A DNA stretch of 44,138 nucleotides, taken from NCBI GenBank assembly GCA_026709265.1, contig JAPOTI010000105.1, positions 1 to 44,138 of the forward strand, given 5' to 3'. Shown one piece after another: positions 19,229-26,992 of the stretch. The notes beneath the pieces are model-generated. The model ran no database searches. It saw nothing but the letters and a program-made list of their open reading frames with translations, and was not told the origin of the DNA. Origin of the DNA: Paracoccaceae bacterium. Lineage in GTDB: Bacteria > Pseudomonadota > Alphaproteobacteria > Rhodobacterales > Rhodobacteraceae. The position numbers were made by a program, and so were the translations under genes. Position 1 is the first letter of the stretch; the number at the start of each line of letters is the position of its first letter.

Positions 19229-20272
19229 CTATTGGACGGCAAAAGACAGATCGCGCAGGATTGCATTTTGGTCCAACCCGGCCTCACCGATCACCACCAA
19301 TCGCGTGCAGTTCTTTTCCGCCGTTGTCAGTTCCTGATCAAAGTAACTGCTGACCCGCGGCCCAACAGCTTGCACAACAAGCCGCATCGGGCGTCCCTTG
19401 ACAGCCGCAAATCCCTTGATCCGCAACAGGTGATGCCGCTTCATCATGGTTTCTATTCCAGCAACCAGATTTTTGCTGCATCTCACTTCCGGCAATGTGG
19501 CAACAAAAGTTTCAAACGAGTCATGATCGTGATGCACTTCATCATGTCCGTGATGGTCTTCATCACGGACAGTCAATGACTCATCCTCGGCCCGCACCGA
19601 GAGACCCAGTACCAGTCGCGGGTCGATGCAGCCCTGCTCGACAACGATGACCGAGACACCAGCACCGGTTCGCTGTTCCATCTGGTTGGACACGGCCTTC
19701 ATTCTTGCTTGATCCAGCAAATCGGACTTGGTGATGATGGCCATGTCAGCGCATGTCAACTGGTCTTCGAACAATTCAGCAATTGGCGTATCATGATCGA
19801 GACTGTCGTCGATGCGCCTCTGGTTTTCAACGGCGTGATGATCATTTGCAAATCTGCCCTCTGACAAAGCCGGTCCATCAATGACGGCGATAACTCCGTC
19901 AACTGTGACCTTGCCGCGCAGTTGTGGCCAGTTGAAGGCACGCACCAGAGGTTGTGGCAGCGCCAGCCCAGACGTTTCGATAATGATATGTTCCGGCGGG
20001 ATATCGCGTTCGATCAACTCAAGCATTGCCGGTGCAAATTCTTCGGCGACTGCGCAACAGATACAGCCATTGGAAAGCTCAACAATCCCGCTGGCACAAT
20101 CTGAAAGCCCACAGCCCTGCAGAATCGATCCGTCAACACCAAGATCCCCAAATTCATTGACGATCAAGGCGATTCGCCGCCCGTCGGCATGATTGAGCAA
20201 ATGGCGAATCAGCGTCGTCTTTCCCGAACCGAGAAATCCGGTCACAATGGTTGCCGGGATACGTCCTGCCAT
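19229..20272 (-). CDS. cobW: CobW family GTPase (metal chaperone)
   Basis: A 347-residue G3E GTPase, thought to deliver cobalt to the CobNST chelatase. The P-loop GFLGSGKT (12-19), NEFGDLGVDG, the metal-binding CxCC motif (Cys70, Cys72, Cys73 in NGCICC) and TKSDLL are in order, followed by the CobW C-terminal domain. Between the two domains (about residues 235-252) is a His/Asp-rich loop (DHHGHDEVHHDHDS) that could bind several metal ions. The ATG at 20272 has GGAG ten bases upstream. It opens the cobW-cobN pair. A 98-bp repeat element lies 190 bases upstream, between this gene and cobK. Confidence 0.96.
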   Translation of the reverse strand: MAGRIPATIVTGFLGSGKTTLIRHLLNHADGRRIALIVNEFGDLGVDGSILQGCGLSDCASGIVELSNGCICCAVAEEFAPAMLELIERDIPPEHIIIETSGLALPQPLVRAFNWPQLRGKVTVDGVIAVIDGPALSEGRFANDHHAVENQRRIDDSLDHDTPIAELFEDQLTCADMAIITKSDLLDQARMKAVSNQMEQRTGAGVSVIVVEQGCIDPRLVLGLSVRAEDESLTVRDEDHHGHDEVHHDHDSFETFVATLPEVRCSKNLVAGIETMMKRHHLLRIKGFAAVKGRPMRLVVQAVGPRVSSYFDQELTTAEKNCTRLVVIGEAGLDQNAILRDLSFAVQ

Positions 20273-20728
20273 TCCATATCATCTCCGTAACATATCGCTT
20301 GAACCCACTGAACTGCCCGACAACGCGTTTGCCTGCCCTGGCATGCCGCCAAAACAAAATCGGGCGGCACAGCACACGACAGCCTTCCGGTGATTCGCAC
20401 TGCATTTGATATGCAATCCACATGGGAGAGCAAGTCCTATCAATATCAGATTGTCTTCCATAGGAGCTTATAACGAATAATTGATCAAATACAGCATAAT
20501 GAGTTTTATCAAAAGGCAGCCACACCATAAGGTGGTCTGTCAACTCATGTATATAAGCTCCTTCCATAGCCCTTGGCGGTGATTCTTGCCCATGCCACTA
20601 CAGGCAAGCGCCGACAGGCGAAACTTGACTGCAATGCATCTTTTCGGTGGCCAGACGGCTTGGCACGCGTCATACTCTTTGCAGCGAAAGACTCAGCCCC
20701 GTCCCGTTTATACCTGAGAGATCGCACA
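20273..20728. other. Gap between cobK and cobW containing a repeat element
   Basis: The 456-base gap holds a 98-bp inverted-repeat element (20463-20560) with its 8-bp duplications. The rest has no convincing gene; a 137-codon minus-strand frame (to 20567) runs into cobW in another frame and looks accidental. The minus-strand leader of cobW (20400-20290) vaguely resembles the first half of a cobalamin riboswitch but lacks the CCCCGCAACTGT core. Confidence 0.5.
20455..20568. mobile_element. 98-bp inverted-repeat mini-element with 8-bp target duplication (copy E2)
   Basis: CTTCCATA occurs directly on both sides (20455-20462 and 20561-20568) of a 98-bp core (20463-20560). The core starts GGAGCTTATAACG and its other end, read inward, is GAGCTTATATACA, so it has short inverted ends. 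It carries no ORF of its own. Length, flanking duplication and end sequence match copy E1 at 23099-23197. It therefore looks like a MITE, moved by a transposase encoded elsewhere. ISL3-type elements also make 8-bp duplications and have G-rich ends, but the parent family is not established. Confidence 0.78.
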
Positions 20729-21505
20729 TCAAGTCAATCTCAATCTTGCCTCAATGGCCGCTGCCGCTTCGTGCGCGTTACCAAAGAGATTTCCCGCTTG
20801 CACCTTGATCGGCAAGGGTGGTCGTGACAGAATATAGACAGCGAGTTGCAGTTGCCGTGCCGCAATGATCTTGGTCTTGCCAATGGTCCCGCCTGAATTC
20901 CGGCACAGCAAAGCGGTCAATTCCTCCTTTCGCAACAATCGTAGCTCAGACTGGAGGGAAAATGGAGGTTTGGCAACAACCACCGTCTCGACATTCGGCG
21001 GTATGGGATACGTACTCGGTACCGCAATCCGAACAAAGAAACGAACATCCCGTCGTGATGCCAGCAAATCCGAGATTTTTGGTTGAAGAACCCCGCTGCC
21101 CAAAGGTGCAAAGACACGAGCACCCGCCGGGAGTCGGGCGAAAAGATCCTCCAATTGGTCAGAGATTGTCCAATGATCAGTCGGATACGGTTCCCATGGT
21201 GGTCGCTCGAGCCGGAGATAGGGACGCTGCGCGATTCGCGCTGCACCGACAGCATTGGTCGTGATGCGGTGGGCGAAGGGATGGGTGGCATCAGCAATGA
21301 GACTGAACCCATTGCGACAAATATAGTCTGCCAGCCCCACGGTACCACCAAAACCTCCAACGCGGATCTTGACCGGATAGTCGGCAGGATATGTGACCTT
21401 TCCAGCGAGAGATGCGATCACATCAAACTGCCGACGCTCGGAGAGAAGTTGACACAGGTCTTTTGCCTCCCGCGTGCCGGCAAGAACCAGAATCCTGGAA
21501 ACCAT
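20729..21505 (-). CDS. cobK: Precorrin-6A reductase
   Basis: A 258-residue NAD(P)H-dependent reductase that reduces precorrin-6A to 6B in corrin ring synthesis. The N-terminal VLAGTREAKDL is the nucleotide-binding hallmark; VGGFGG, IADATHPFAHRI and the C-terminal KNSGG-like region (LLCRNSGGTIGKTKI) are conserved. The ATG at 21505 is chosen; the overlap TGATG with the cbiD stop (21507-21503) shows translational coupling. An in-frame TTG one codon earlier is unlikely. It is the second gene of a cbiD-cobK pair. The other ring-methylation genes (cobI, J, M, L, H) are not in the window. Confidence 0.94.
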   Translation of the reverse strand: MVSRILVLAGTREAKDLCQLLSERRQFDVIASLAGKVTYPADYPVKIRVGGFGGTVGLADYICRNGFSLIADATHPFAHRITTNAVGAARIAQRPYLRLERPPWEPYPTDHWTISDQLEDLFARLPAGARVFAPLGSGVLQPKISDLLASRRDVRFFVRIAVPSTYPIPPNVETVVVAKPPFSLQSELRLLRKEELTALLCRNSGGTIGKTKIIAARQLQLAVYILSRPPLPIKVQAGNLFGNAHEAAAAIEARLRLT

Positions 21506-22614
21506 CAATCGACAGGGATTGGGAATGGGTTTCGACTGAAACGGGCAATCATTTGGCCGCCACGGTCAAAAATAACGATTTCCACCGATATCGAAACTCC
21601 GGGAAGAGCCTCCTCGACCGTGGTAACAGCTTTTGCAGCCACGGATCTGGCAAGTTCAGCCCCCCCTGTTTCGAGCGCCTGCATCGCCGTATTGGCACGC
21701 GCCACAGACCGGCCTTTCTCGGCGCTGCCGGTTGCCCTTTCGGTCAATTGTCCAAGAAAGTTGAAATCGACCTGTGAGCGTGCAGAATGGAGGTCCATTG
21801 CCCCCTGCGCAAGCTTGGACAGTTTGCCAAAACCCCCAGCGATTGTCAGGTAAGGCAGCGGGTGACGGCGAAGATATTTCAACATTCCGCCGGCAAAATC
21901 GCCCATCTCGAGCATCGCATAATCAGGCAAATGATAGAATTTCTGGATGGCAGCTTCTGACTGGGATCCGGTGGAGGCGGCAACATGCTGTGCACCTGCA
22001 GCGCGGGCCACATCGATACCGCGATGGATAGAGGCAATCCAGGCCGCGCAGGAGTAAGGTTTAACGATTCCGGTGGTCCCAAGAATGGACAAACCTCCGA
22101 CAATACCAAGCCTGGGATTCCATGTTCTCTTGGCGAGTTCCTCGCCTCCTGGAATCGCTATTTCCACTTCAAAATCTGCCGCTCTGCCATATGCTGACGA
22201 AGCGGCGGAAATCGATTCACATATCATGCGCCGCGGCACCGGATTCACCGCGGGCTCACCGACCGCAACAGGTAAACCTAAGCGGCTGACAGTGCCCACG
22301 CCTGCTCCCGCCTTGATAACAATTCCGGCTCCGGCGGGAAGTGGTTTGACCGTGACCACGATCAGCGACTGATGAGTCACATCGGGATCGTCGCCCGCAT
22401 CTTTGCGGACTGACGCCTGCGCTCCGCCATCAAAAAACATGACGTCTTCAACTTCAAATTGGGGCGTCTGACCTCCCGGCAACCGGATTGTGACATTTTT
22501 GAGTTTCCGCCGGGATAACAATGACTGGCAGGCGGCGGCGGCAGCGGCGGCGGCACATGAACCGGTTGTATAACCGGTGCGCAGGTCCGATTTGTCAGGG
22601 TTTCTCTCAAACAT
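21505..22614 (-). CDS. cbiD: Cobalt-precorrin-5B C1-methyltransferase
   Basis: A 369-residue S-adenosylmethionine-dependent methyltransferase that acts on C1 of the corrin ring and carries out deacylation. The conserved N-terminal LRTGYTTGSCAAAAA is followed by GDDPDVTH, GAGVGTVSRLGLPVAVGEPAVNPVPRRMI and TGSQSE. ATG at 22614 is taken as the start; an in-frame TTG at 22635 would add seven residues, and neither has a strong ribosome site. In this CobN-type pathway CbiD takes the place of CobF, a combination known in other alphaproteobacteria. It leads the cbiD-cobK operon. A dispersed repeat lies 115 bases upstream. Confidence 0.94.
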   Translation of the reverse strand: MFERNPDKSDLRTGYTTGSCAAAAAAAACQSLLSRRKLKNVTIRLPGGQTPQFEVEDVMFFDGGAQASVRKDAGDDPDVTHQSLIVVTVKPLPAGAGIVIKAGAGVGTVSRLGLPVAVGEPAVNPVPRRMICESISAASSAYGRAADFEVEIAIPGGEELAKRTWNPRLGIVGGLSILGTTGIVKPYSCAAWIASIHRGIDVARAAGAQHVAASTGSQSEAAIQKFYHLPDYAMLEMGDFAGGMLKYLRRHPLPYLTIAGGFGKLSKLAQGAMDLHSARSQVDFNFLGQLTERATGSAEKGRSVARANTAMQALETGGAELARSVAAKAVTTVEEALPGVSISVEIVIFDRGGQMIARFSRNPFPIPVD

Positions 22615-22728
22615 CTTAATATTCGAATTTATCAATTTCCGATCAATCCATGTTGCCCGAAAATTGTGGCCAAACCTTCTTCATGCGCCACTGCCATGGG
22701 AACCTGGATCATTGCGACACAACTGACC

Positions 22729-22831
22729 TGTACCTGCTCACACCATATGAGACGCACGGCCGTCATGGGTTTGCAGTGATTCGCTGTAATTTGAGATATT
22801 CGTTTGGTGTCATGTCATCAAGTGCGTCATG
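22729..22831 (+). repeat. Dispersed ~100-bp repeat, copy A
   Basis: The sequence matches, with about a dozen substitutions and one ~11-base insertion, the complement of 43868-43960. Shared blocks include TATGAGACGC, TCATGGGTTTGCAGTGATTC, ATTCGTTTGG and TGCGTCATG. Neither copy is inside a gene. It could be a bacterial interspersed repeat or an insertion-sequence fragment. Confidence 0.8.
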
Positions 22832-22851
22832 GCGTGGACCTACTCACACCC

Positions 22852-23100
22852 GACATCCACGATCTGACCCGACAGATCGCACGACTGGAAGGTGAGATCA
22901 CAACCGTCAGAGCGGAGACTAACGCCATGGAATCACGCATTGATGCCCGTCTCGCCGGAATGGAAGCGGTCGCCGCCAAGCGGGAAACCCGGATGCTGCT
23001 GGCCGTCAGCGGGGCAACTATTCAGCTACGAAATGTTGTCCTGATGTGGGGTTTTGTGGACATCTGGTGGTCGTGTATGGGCCTCGTATTCAATTTATAG
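22852..23100 (+). pseudogene. Fragment of a small coiled-coil membrane protein
   Basis: From about 22852 the frame reads like the coiled-coil region of a small anchored protein: heptad-like DLTRQIARLEGEITTVRAE, then AMESRIDARLAGMEAVAAKRE, then a hydrophobic end (MLLAVSGATIQL). No plausible start codon with a ribosome site is present; repeat A lies where the 5' end should be. The stop TAG at 23098-23100 is made from the last base of the target duplication and the first two bases of element E1. The frame is thus damaged at both ends. The parent family is not identified. Confidence 0.4.
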
Positions 23101-23205
23101 GGATTATATACTTAACTACCCGAACCACTACATATTCTATTATCAATTACCCGTAACCACTACATATAGTACGATAGGTAGTCAGGTATATAACCCCCAA
23201 TTTAT
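23091..23205. mobile_element. 99-bp inverted-repeat mini-element with 8-bp target duplication (copy E1)
   Basis: CAATTTAT occurs directly on both sides (23091-23098 and 23198-23205) of a 99-bp core (23099-23197). The core ends form an imperfect ~21-bp inverted repeat: AGGGATTATATACTTAACTA-CC at the left, and GGGGTTATATACCTGACTACC when the right end is read inward. Inside are two direct copies of ACCCG(T)AACCACTACATAT at 23118-23135 and 23149-23167. There is no ORF. Size, duplication length and end motif agree with copy E2 at 20463, which identifies a MITE-like family. Confidence 0.85.
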
Positions 23206-23300
23206 TGGACCTGACAGTCGCCGGTGACAGATTTTGTCTCGGAAACCACAGCATTTGGTTTTATGAGCATTGGGAACGAATTGTGGTGCTGTATAGCACG

Positions 23301-23519
23301 TCAATCTGGGTGAGAGGTACGCGCCACCAGTGCACCAACCGGCACCACGATGTTCTCCCTGTCCCGAACATAATGCTCTTTCTGATTGTCGGTCGTTGCC
23401 ACGTCAAACCAACTCTCGCCGGGCTTCAGACTGTAGGTCTTAGGATAGGGCTGCGAGGGTGCGCACGACCGGTCCCTGTGCAGAACCGGAACAAATCCAC
23501 GTCCGAATCTTGCGGTCAT
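23301..23519 (-). pseudogene. Possible remnant of an unidentified gene
   Basis: The minus strand is open for 72 residues. The second half is protein-like (SLKPGESWFDVATTDNQKEH, then ENIVVPVGALVART), with ordinary codon choice. No ribosome site, family or full-length domain is recognised, and nothing co-oriented lies beside it. It could be the last part of a lost gene or chance. Confidence 0.25.
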
Positions 23520-24041
23520 GATGTTGCGAGGAGTCGCATGATGCCATCATCGAGACATCTCAGCGGTCAATCCATATCAGGTTGATGGACGCGCCATATA
23601 CGTCTCAGAGATCTCCATGATGGAGGGTTTTCTTTCGGGAACATTCACCAATTCCCGGCCACCATGGCCAGCGATTCCACCCCGATCGGGTCAAATCCCG
23701 CGATTTTTCCCAGAATTCCGCCAAATCATCAGAACACGCGGCGGCAGGATTCAGAAACCACACGTTTTCAATGGGTTGAAAATTCACAAGTCCGCCAGAT
23801 GAGAACCACTCCCGTTGGTGATGTGTGGTTTCGTCACTCATTAACGCAAGCCAAGCATTTTCTTGTCTTGCAACCGCCCCAATGTTTTAGGAATTTCACG
23901 CTGACAAATAACATGACATTGACTAATTGTGTGAATGTCGTTGGCAAACGCCCATGGTAGACACCCGAACCAGATTGCAAATTTCGTCTGCGCACCTGCC
24001 CGTGTTCGTTGACAGCCACGACCAGGAGCAGTGAACAGCCC

Positions 24042-24055
24042 GGAGACAGAATTTG
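24042..24055 (+). promoter_or_regulatory. Ribosome site that selects a TTG start for addB
   Basis: GGAG at 24042-24045 lies seven bases before TTG at 24053. The next in-frame ATG would remove the conserved N-terminal IFALPPGCDFAEEF region, so the TTG is preferred. Confidence 0.5.
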
Positions 24056-26992
24056 AAACTGTTTGAGCCAACTTCTTCATCAGCGCGCATTTTCGCACTT
24101 CCCCCGGGCTGCGACTTTGCCGAGGAATTCACACAGGGTTTGATTGATCGACTGGCTGATGCACCACCAGAGTCGATGTCACAAATTGAAATCTATCTGA
24201 ACACCAACCGGGTACGTCGCGGTATCATCAAGGCATTTTCTGAACGCGGTTCTTTTCTTTTGCCGAAGCTGCGCCTGATCGATGATCTCGCCAAAGATGT
24301 CAGATTTTTTGATATTGCCCCGCCCGTGCCAACATTGCGGCGCAGGTTGGAACTCTTTCAAGCGGTATCCAAGCTGCTCGAGACGGATGCGCGGTTCGCT
24401 GCGCGCAACGCGGCTTTTGACCTTGCGGACAGCCTGGCCGAACTCATGGATGAGATGCAGGAAGAAGGCGTCAGCCCAGAAACCATCAAGCGGCTCGATG
24501 TGTCACAGCATTCTGCTCATTGGGAAGATTCCCTGCGATTCCTCGAAATTGTTAACCGTTTCTGGGGACAGGTGGATTCACCAGACATCAAGGCACGCTT
24601 GCGACTGGTGATTGAAAGCCTGACTCAGCAATGGCAGCGGGAAACACCTGCGCATCCGGTCATCATTGCCGGATCGACAGGCTCGCGCGGTGCCACAAAT
24701 TTGCTGATGCGTAAAGCAGCGCGATTGCCTCAGGGGGCTATCGTGTTACCCTGCTTCGATTCGTATCTTCCACAAAATGCCTGGGATCAACTGATCGCCG
24801 CATCAGAAGGTGAAGATCACCCCCAGTTTCGACTGGCCTCAATCGTCAGAAAACTTGAAGTCACTGGCATCGAAGTCAAAGCCTGGCGAGAGACCTGCCG
24901 GGTTATTCCTGAAAGGAATCGCCTGATGTCTCTGGCCTTGCGCCCTGCCCCGGTCACCAATCAGTGGCTGTCCGAGGGACCGCGACTCAAAGGAATCGAC
25001 AAGGCAACAGAAAATATCACACTGCTCGAAGCTCCTCATCCTCGCGCTGAAGCAATCGCGATCGCTTTCCGTTTGCGGCACGCTGCTGAATTCGGCGAGC
25101 GCGCTGCTCTCGTTACGACTGATCGCAATCTGGCGAAACAGGTCACAGCCGCCTTGGCAAGATGGAATATCGTACCGGAAGACGGTTTTGACATACATCT
25201 GACGGAAACAGTTTCAGGGCGCCTTTTGTTGCTGACAGCTGATCTCATGGGGCAAAAACCTGATCCTGTTGGACTTATCAGCCTGCTTCGTCATCCATGT
25301 GTCCATGCGATTGAATCACAGGAACAGCATCTCTGGCATGTTGAACGCCTTGAAGGTGCCATTCGGCGTCATGGTCTTGCGCAAGACGTCAACAATCAGG
25401 TTGCCGCATTGTTCTCGTCCGACAATGTCATGCTCGACGACTGGTCGGCGTGGCTGACCCGGATTCTCGACAGGTTGGAAACTGTACAAGCGAAACCATT
25501 GCAAGAACTTGTCCGTTTTCACCTTCGAATCATCGAAGATCTCGTCACTGGCACGGCTGACACAACAAACCCTGTTGTCTCCGACCATGTCAGCAAGGAC
25601 GCGTACGAATTCATGCGCGAACTGGAAAGGGAGGGAAGCGCAGGCGGTATCCTGGACTGCGATTCATATCGCCATCTGCTTCGGACATTGGCACAGCGAA
25701 GGACTTTGCAGGACCCGCATCCAAGAGATTCATCGCAGATCTTGATCTGGAATACATTGGACGCAAGAATGCAGTCCCCGGATCTGGTCATCGCTGGTGG
25801 ATTGAACGAAGGAACCTGGCCAGCGGCCGCACCGGTCGATCCATGGCTCAATCGAAGTCTGCGGCATCAAGCGGGGCTTTTGATGCCAGAGCGACGAATC
25901 GGCTTGCTTGCACATGACTTTCAGCAGGTTGCATGCGTCCCTGAAGTCGTGCTCTCGCGCAGTGAAAGATACGCGGATGAACCCGCTGTACCTTGTCGCT
26001 GGTTGATCCGGTTGACCACGCTTTTGGCAGGTATCGGAGACCAGGGCACGGCATCACTCGATGCCATGCGCGCACGGGGCCGCAAACTTCTTGATCAATC
26101 GCGTGAATTGGACCGACCGCAATTTTCCGAACCTCCGGCCCCACGGCCAAATCCCAGACCACCAGTGGCAATACGACCCAAGTCCCTCCCGGTGACCGCA
26201 GTCAAGACACTGATTTCCAACCCTTACGAGATTTATGCCCGTCAAATATTAAAACTCCGCGAACTTGATCCTCTCGAACCTACCGGATTTGCAACCCAAA
26301 GAGGGACAGCATTGCATGATATATTGCAGAAATTTGTGAAAATGATGCAAACAGAAAGCAATCTTTGCACCACGCGTCACCTGCTCGACATAAGTCGCTC
26401 TGTTTTCGCACCACTACCCATTGCACCACGCGTGAAACAGGCCTGGCTGGGGCAATTGGAACAAATCGCCGACGAGTTTGTTGCACAAGAGTTGGTGCGC
26501 GCGAAGCATGGTGTGCCTGTTGCCCTCGAAGTGGAAGGATCATACGCACTGGATGACGTCGATTTTACGCTGACGGCACGGGTTGATCGTATTGACAAAC
26601 TCCATCAAGGCGGTCTCGCCGTCTATGACTACAAAACCGGCAGCATACCGACAAACGCTGAAATCAATCGGCGTGATAAACAGATTCCACTGACCGTCAA
26701 TATACTGGAACAGGGTGGATTCCTCACGGATGGACCACCCGATAAGGTCAAGGAAGCCGCCTATATCGCGTGCGGCAAGACAGCCGAGATCACGCCTGTC
26801 AATCTCGAGTGCTTCGCAGATACCTTAGACAAGTTTCGGGCACTGATGAAAGAATATCAGAATCCATCTACCGGCTATCTGTCTCGTCGCAACATGAATC
26901 AGTATGGGTTTGGGCAGGCCTTTGATCATCTCGCCCGCTATGGCGAATGGGATGATACCGACCCCTCATCGGAGCTCGACAGAGATGGCTAA
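24053..26992 (+). CDS. addB: Double-strand break repair protein AddB
   Basis: A 979-residue subunit of the AddAB helicase-nuclease, which processes DNA ends for RecA-dependent recombination (the counterpart of RecBCD). The alphaproteobacterial form starts with IFALPPGCDFAEEF. The inactivated helicase-like middle is present, with RMQSPDLVIAGGLNEGTWPAA as a landmark. The C-terminal PD-(D/E)XK nuclease has Asp845 in ARVDRID and the YDYKTG motif with Asp859 and Lys861. TTG at 24053 is the start. Unlike Gram-positive AddB, no obvious iron-sulphur Cys quartet surrounds the nuclease. The stop lies 8 bases inside addA, so the two are coupled. Confidence 0.95.
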   Translation: MKLFEPTSSSARIFALPPGCDFAEEFTQGLIDRLADAPPESMSQIEIYLNTNRVRRGIIKAFSERGSFLLPKLRLIDDLAKDVRFFDIAPPVPTLRRRLELFQAVSKLLETDARFAARNAAFDLADSLAELMDEMQEEGVSPETIKRLDVSQHSAHWEDSLRFLEIVNRFWGQVDSPDIKARLRLVIESLTQQWQRETPAHPVIIAGSTGSRGATNLLMRKAARLPQGAIVLPCFDSYLPQNAWDQLIAASEGEDHPQFRLASIVRKLEVTGIEVKAWRETCRVIPERNRLMSLALRPAPVTNQWLSEGPRLKGIDKATENITLLEAPHPRAEAIAIAFRLRHAAEFGERAALVTTDRNLAKQVTAALARWNIVPEDGFDIHLTETVSGRLLLLTADLMGQKPDPVGLISLLRHPCVHAIESQEQHLWHVERLEGAIRRHGLAQDVNNQVAALFSSDNVMLDDWSAWLTRILDRLETVQAKPLQELVRFHLRIIEDLVTGTADTTNPVVSDHVSKDAYEFMRELEREGSAGGILDCDSYRHLLRTLAQRRTLQDPHPRDSSQILIWNTLDARMQSPDLVIAGGLNEGTWPAAAPVDPWLNRSLRHQAGLLMPERRIGLLAHDFQQVACVPEVVLSRSERYADEPAVPCRWLIRLTTLLAGIGDQGTASLDAMRARGRKLLDQSRELDRPQFSEPPAPRPNPRPPVAIRPKSLPVTAVKTLISNPYEIYARQILKLRELDPLEPTGFATQRGTALHDILQKFVKMMQTESNLCTTRHLLDISRSVFAPLPIAPRVKQAWLGQLEQIADEFVAQELVRAKHGVPVALEVEGSYALDDVDFTLTARVDRIDKLHQGGLAVYDYKTGSIPTNAEINRRDKQIPLTVNILEQGGFLTDGPPDKVKEAAYIACGKTAEITPVNLECFADTLDKFRALMKEYQNPSTGYLSRRNMNQYGFGQAFDHLARYGEWDDTDPSSELDRDG

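Larger units (their letters stand above)
22615..24052. other. 1.4-kb repeat-rich gap between cbiD and addB
   Basis: The stretch contains a ~100-bp dispersed repeat (22729-22831), a decayed coiled-coil frame (to 23100), the 99-bp element E1 (23099-23197) and a possible gene remnant on the minus strand (23301-23519). From 23586 to 24052 nothing is convincingly coding. It looks like a landing zone for small repeats between two divergent transcription units. Confidence 0.55.

Noticed and set aside
20300-20400. Cobalamin riboswitch in the cobW leader
   Set aside because: Only scattered short similarities; the invariant CCCCGCAACTGT core and a proper B12 box are missing.
20154-20567. 137-codon minus-strand frame crossing the cobW start
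   Set aside because: It overlaps the conserved cobW N-terminus in another frame and begins inside a repeat element.
20698-20725. Minus-strand TCTCTCAGGTATAAACGGGAC resembling the 3' strand of a glycine riboswitch
   Set aside because: The partner GGAGAG strand and the CGCCGAAGG-type loop are not at the expected distance; the upstream sequence is the end of cobK.
23118-23167. CRISPR-like spaced direct repeats
   Set aside because: Only two copies, a very short spacer, and they lie inside an inverted-repeat element.
23685-23710. tRNA-like T-arm (GGGTCAAATCCC)
   Set aside because: The T-loop is one base short and no anticodon or D arm can be folded around it.
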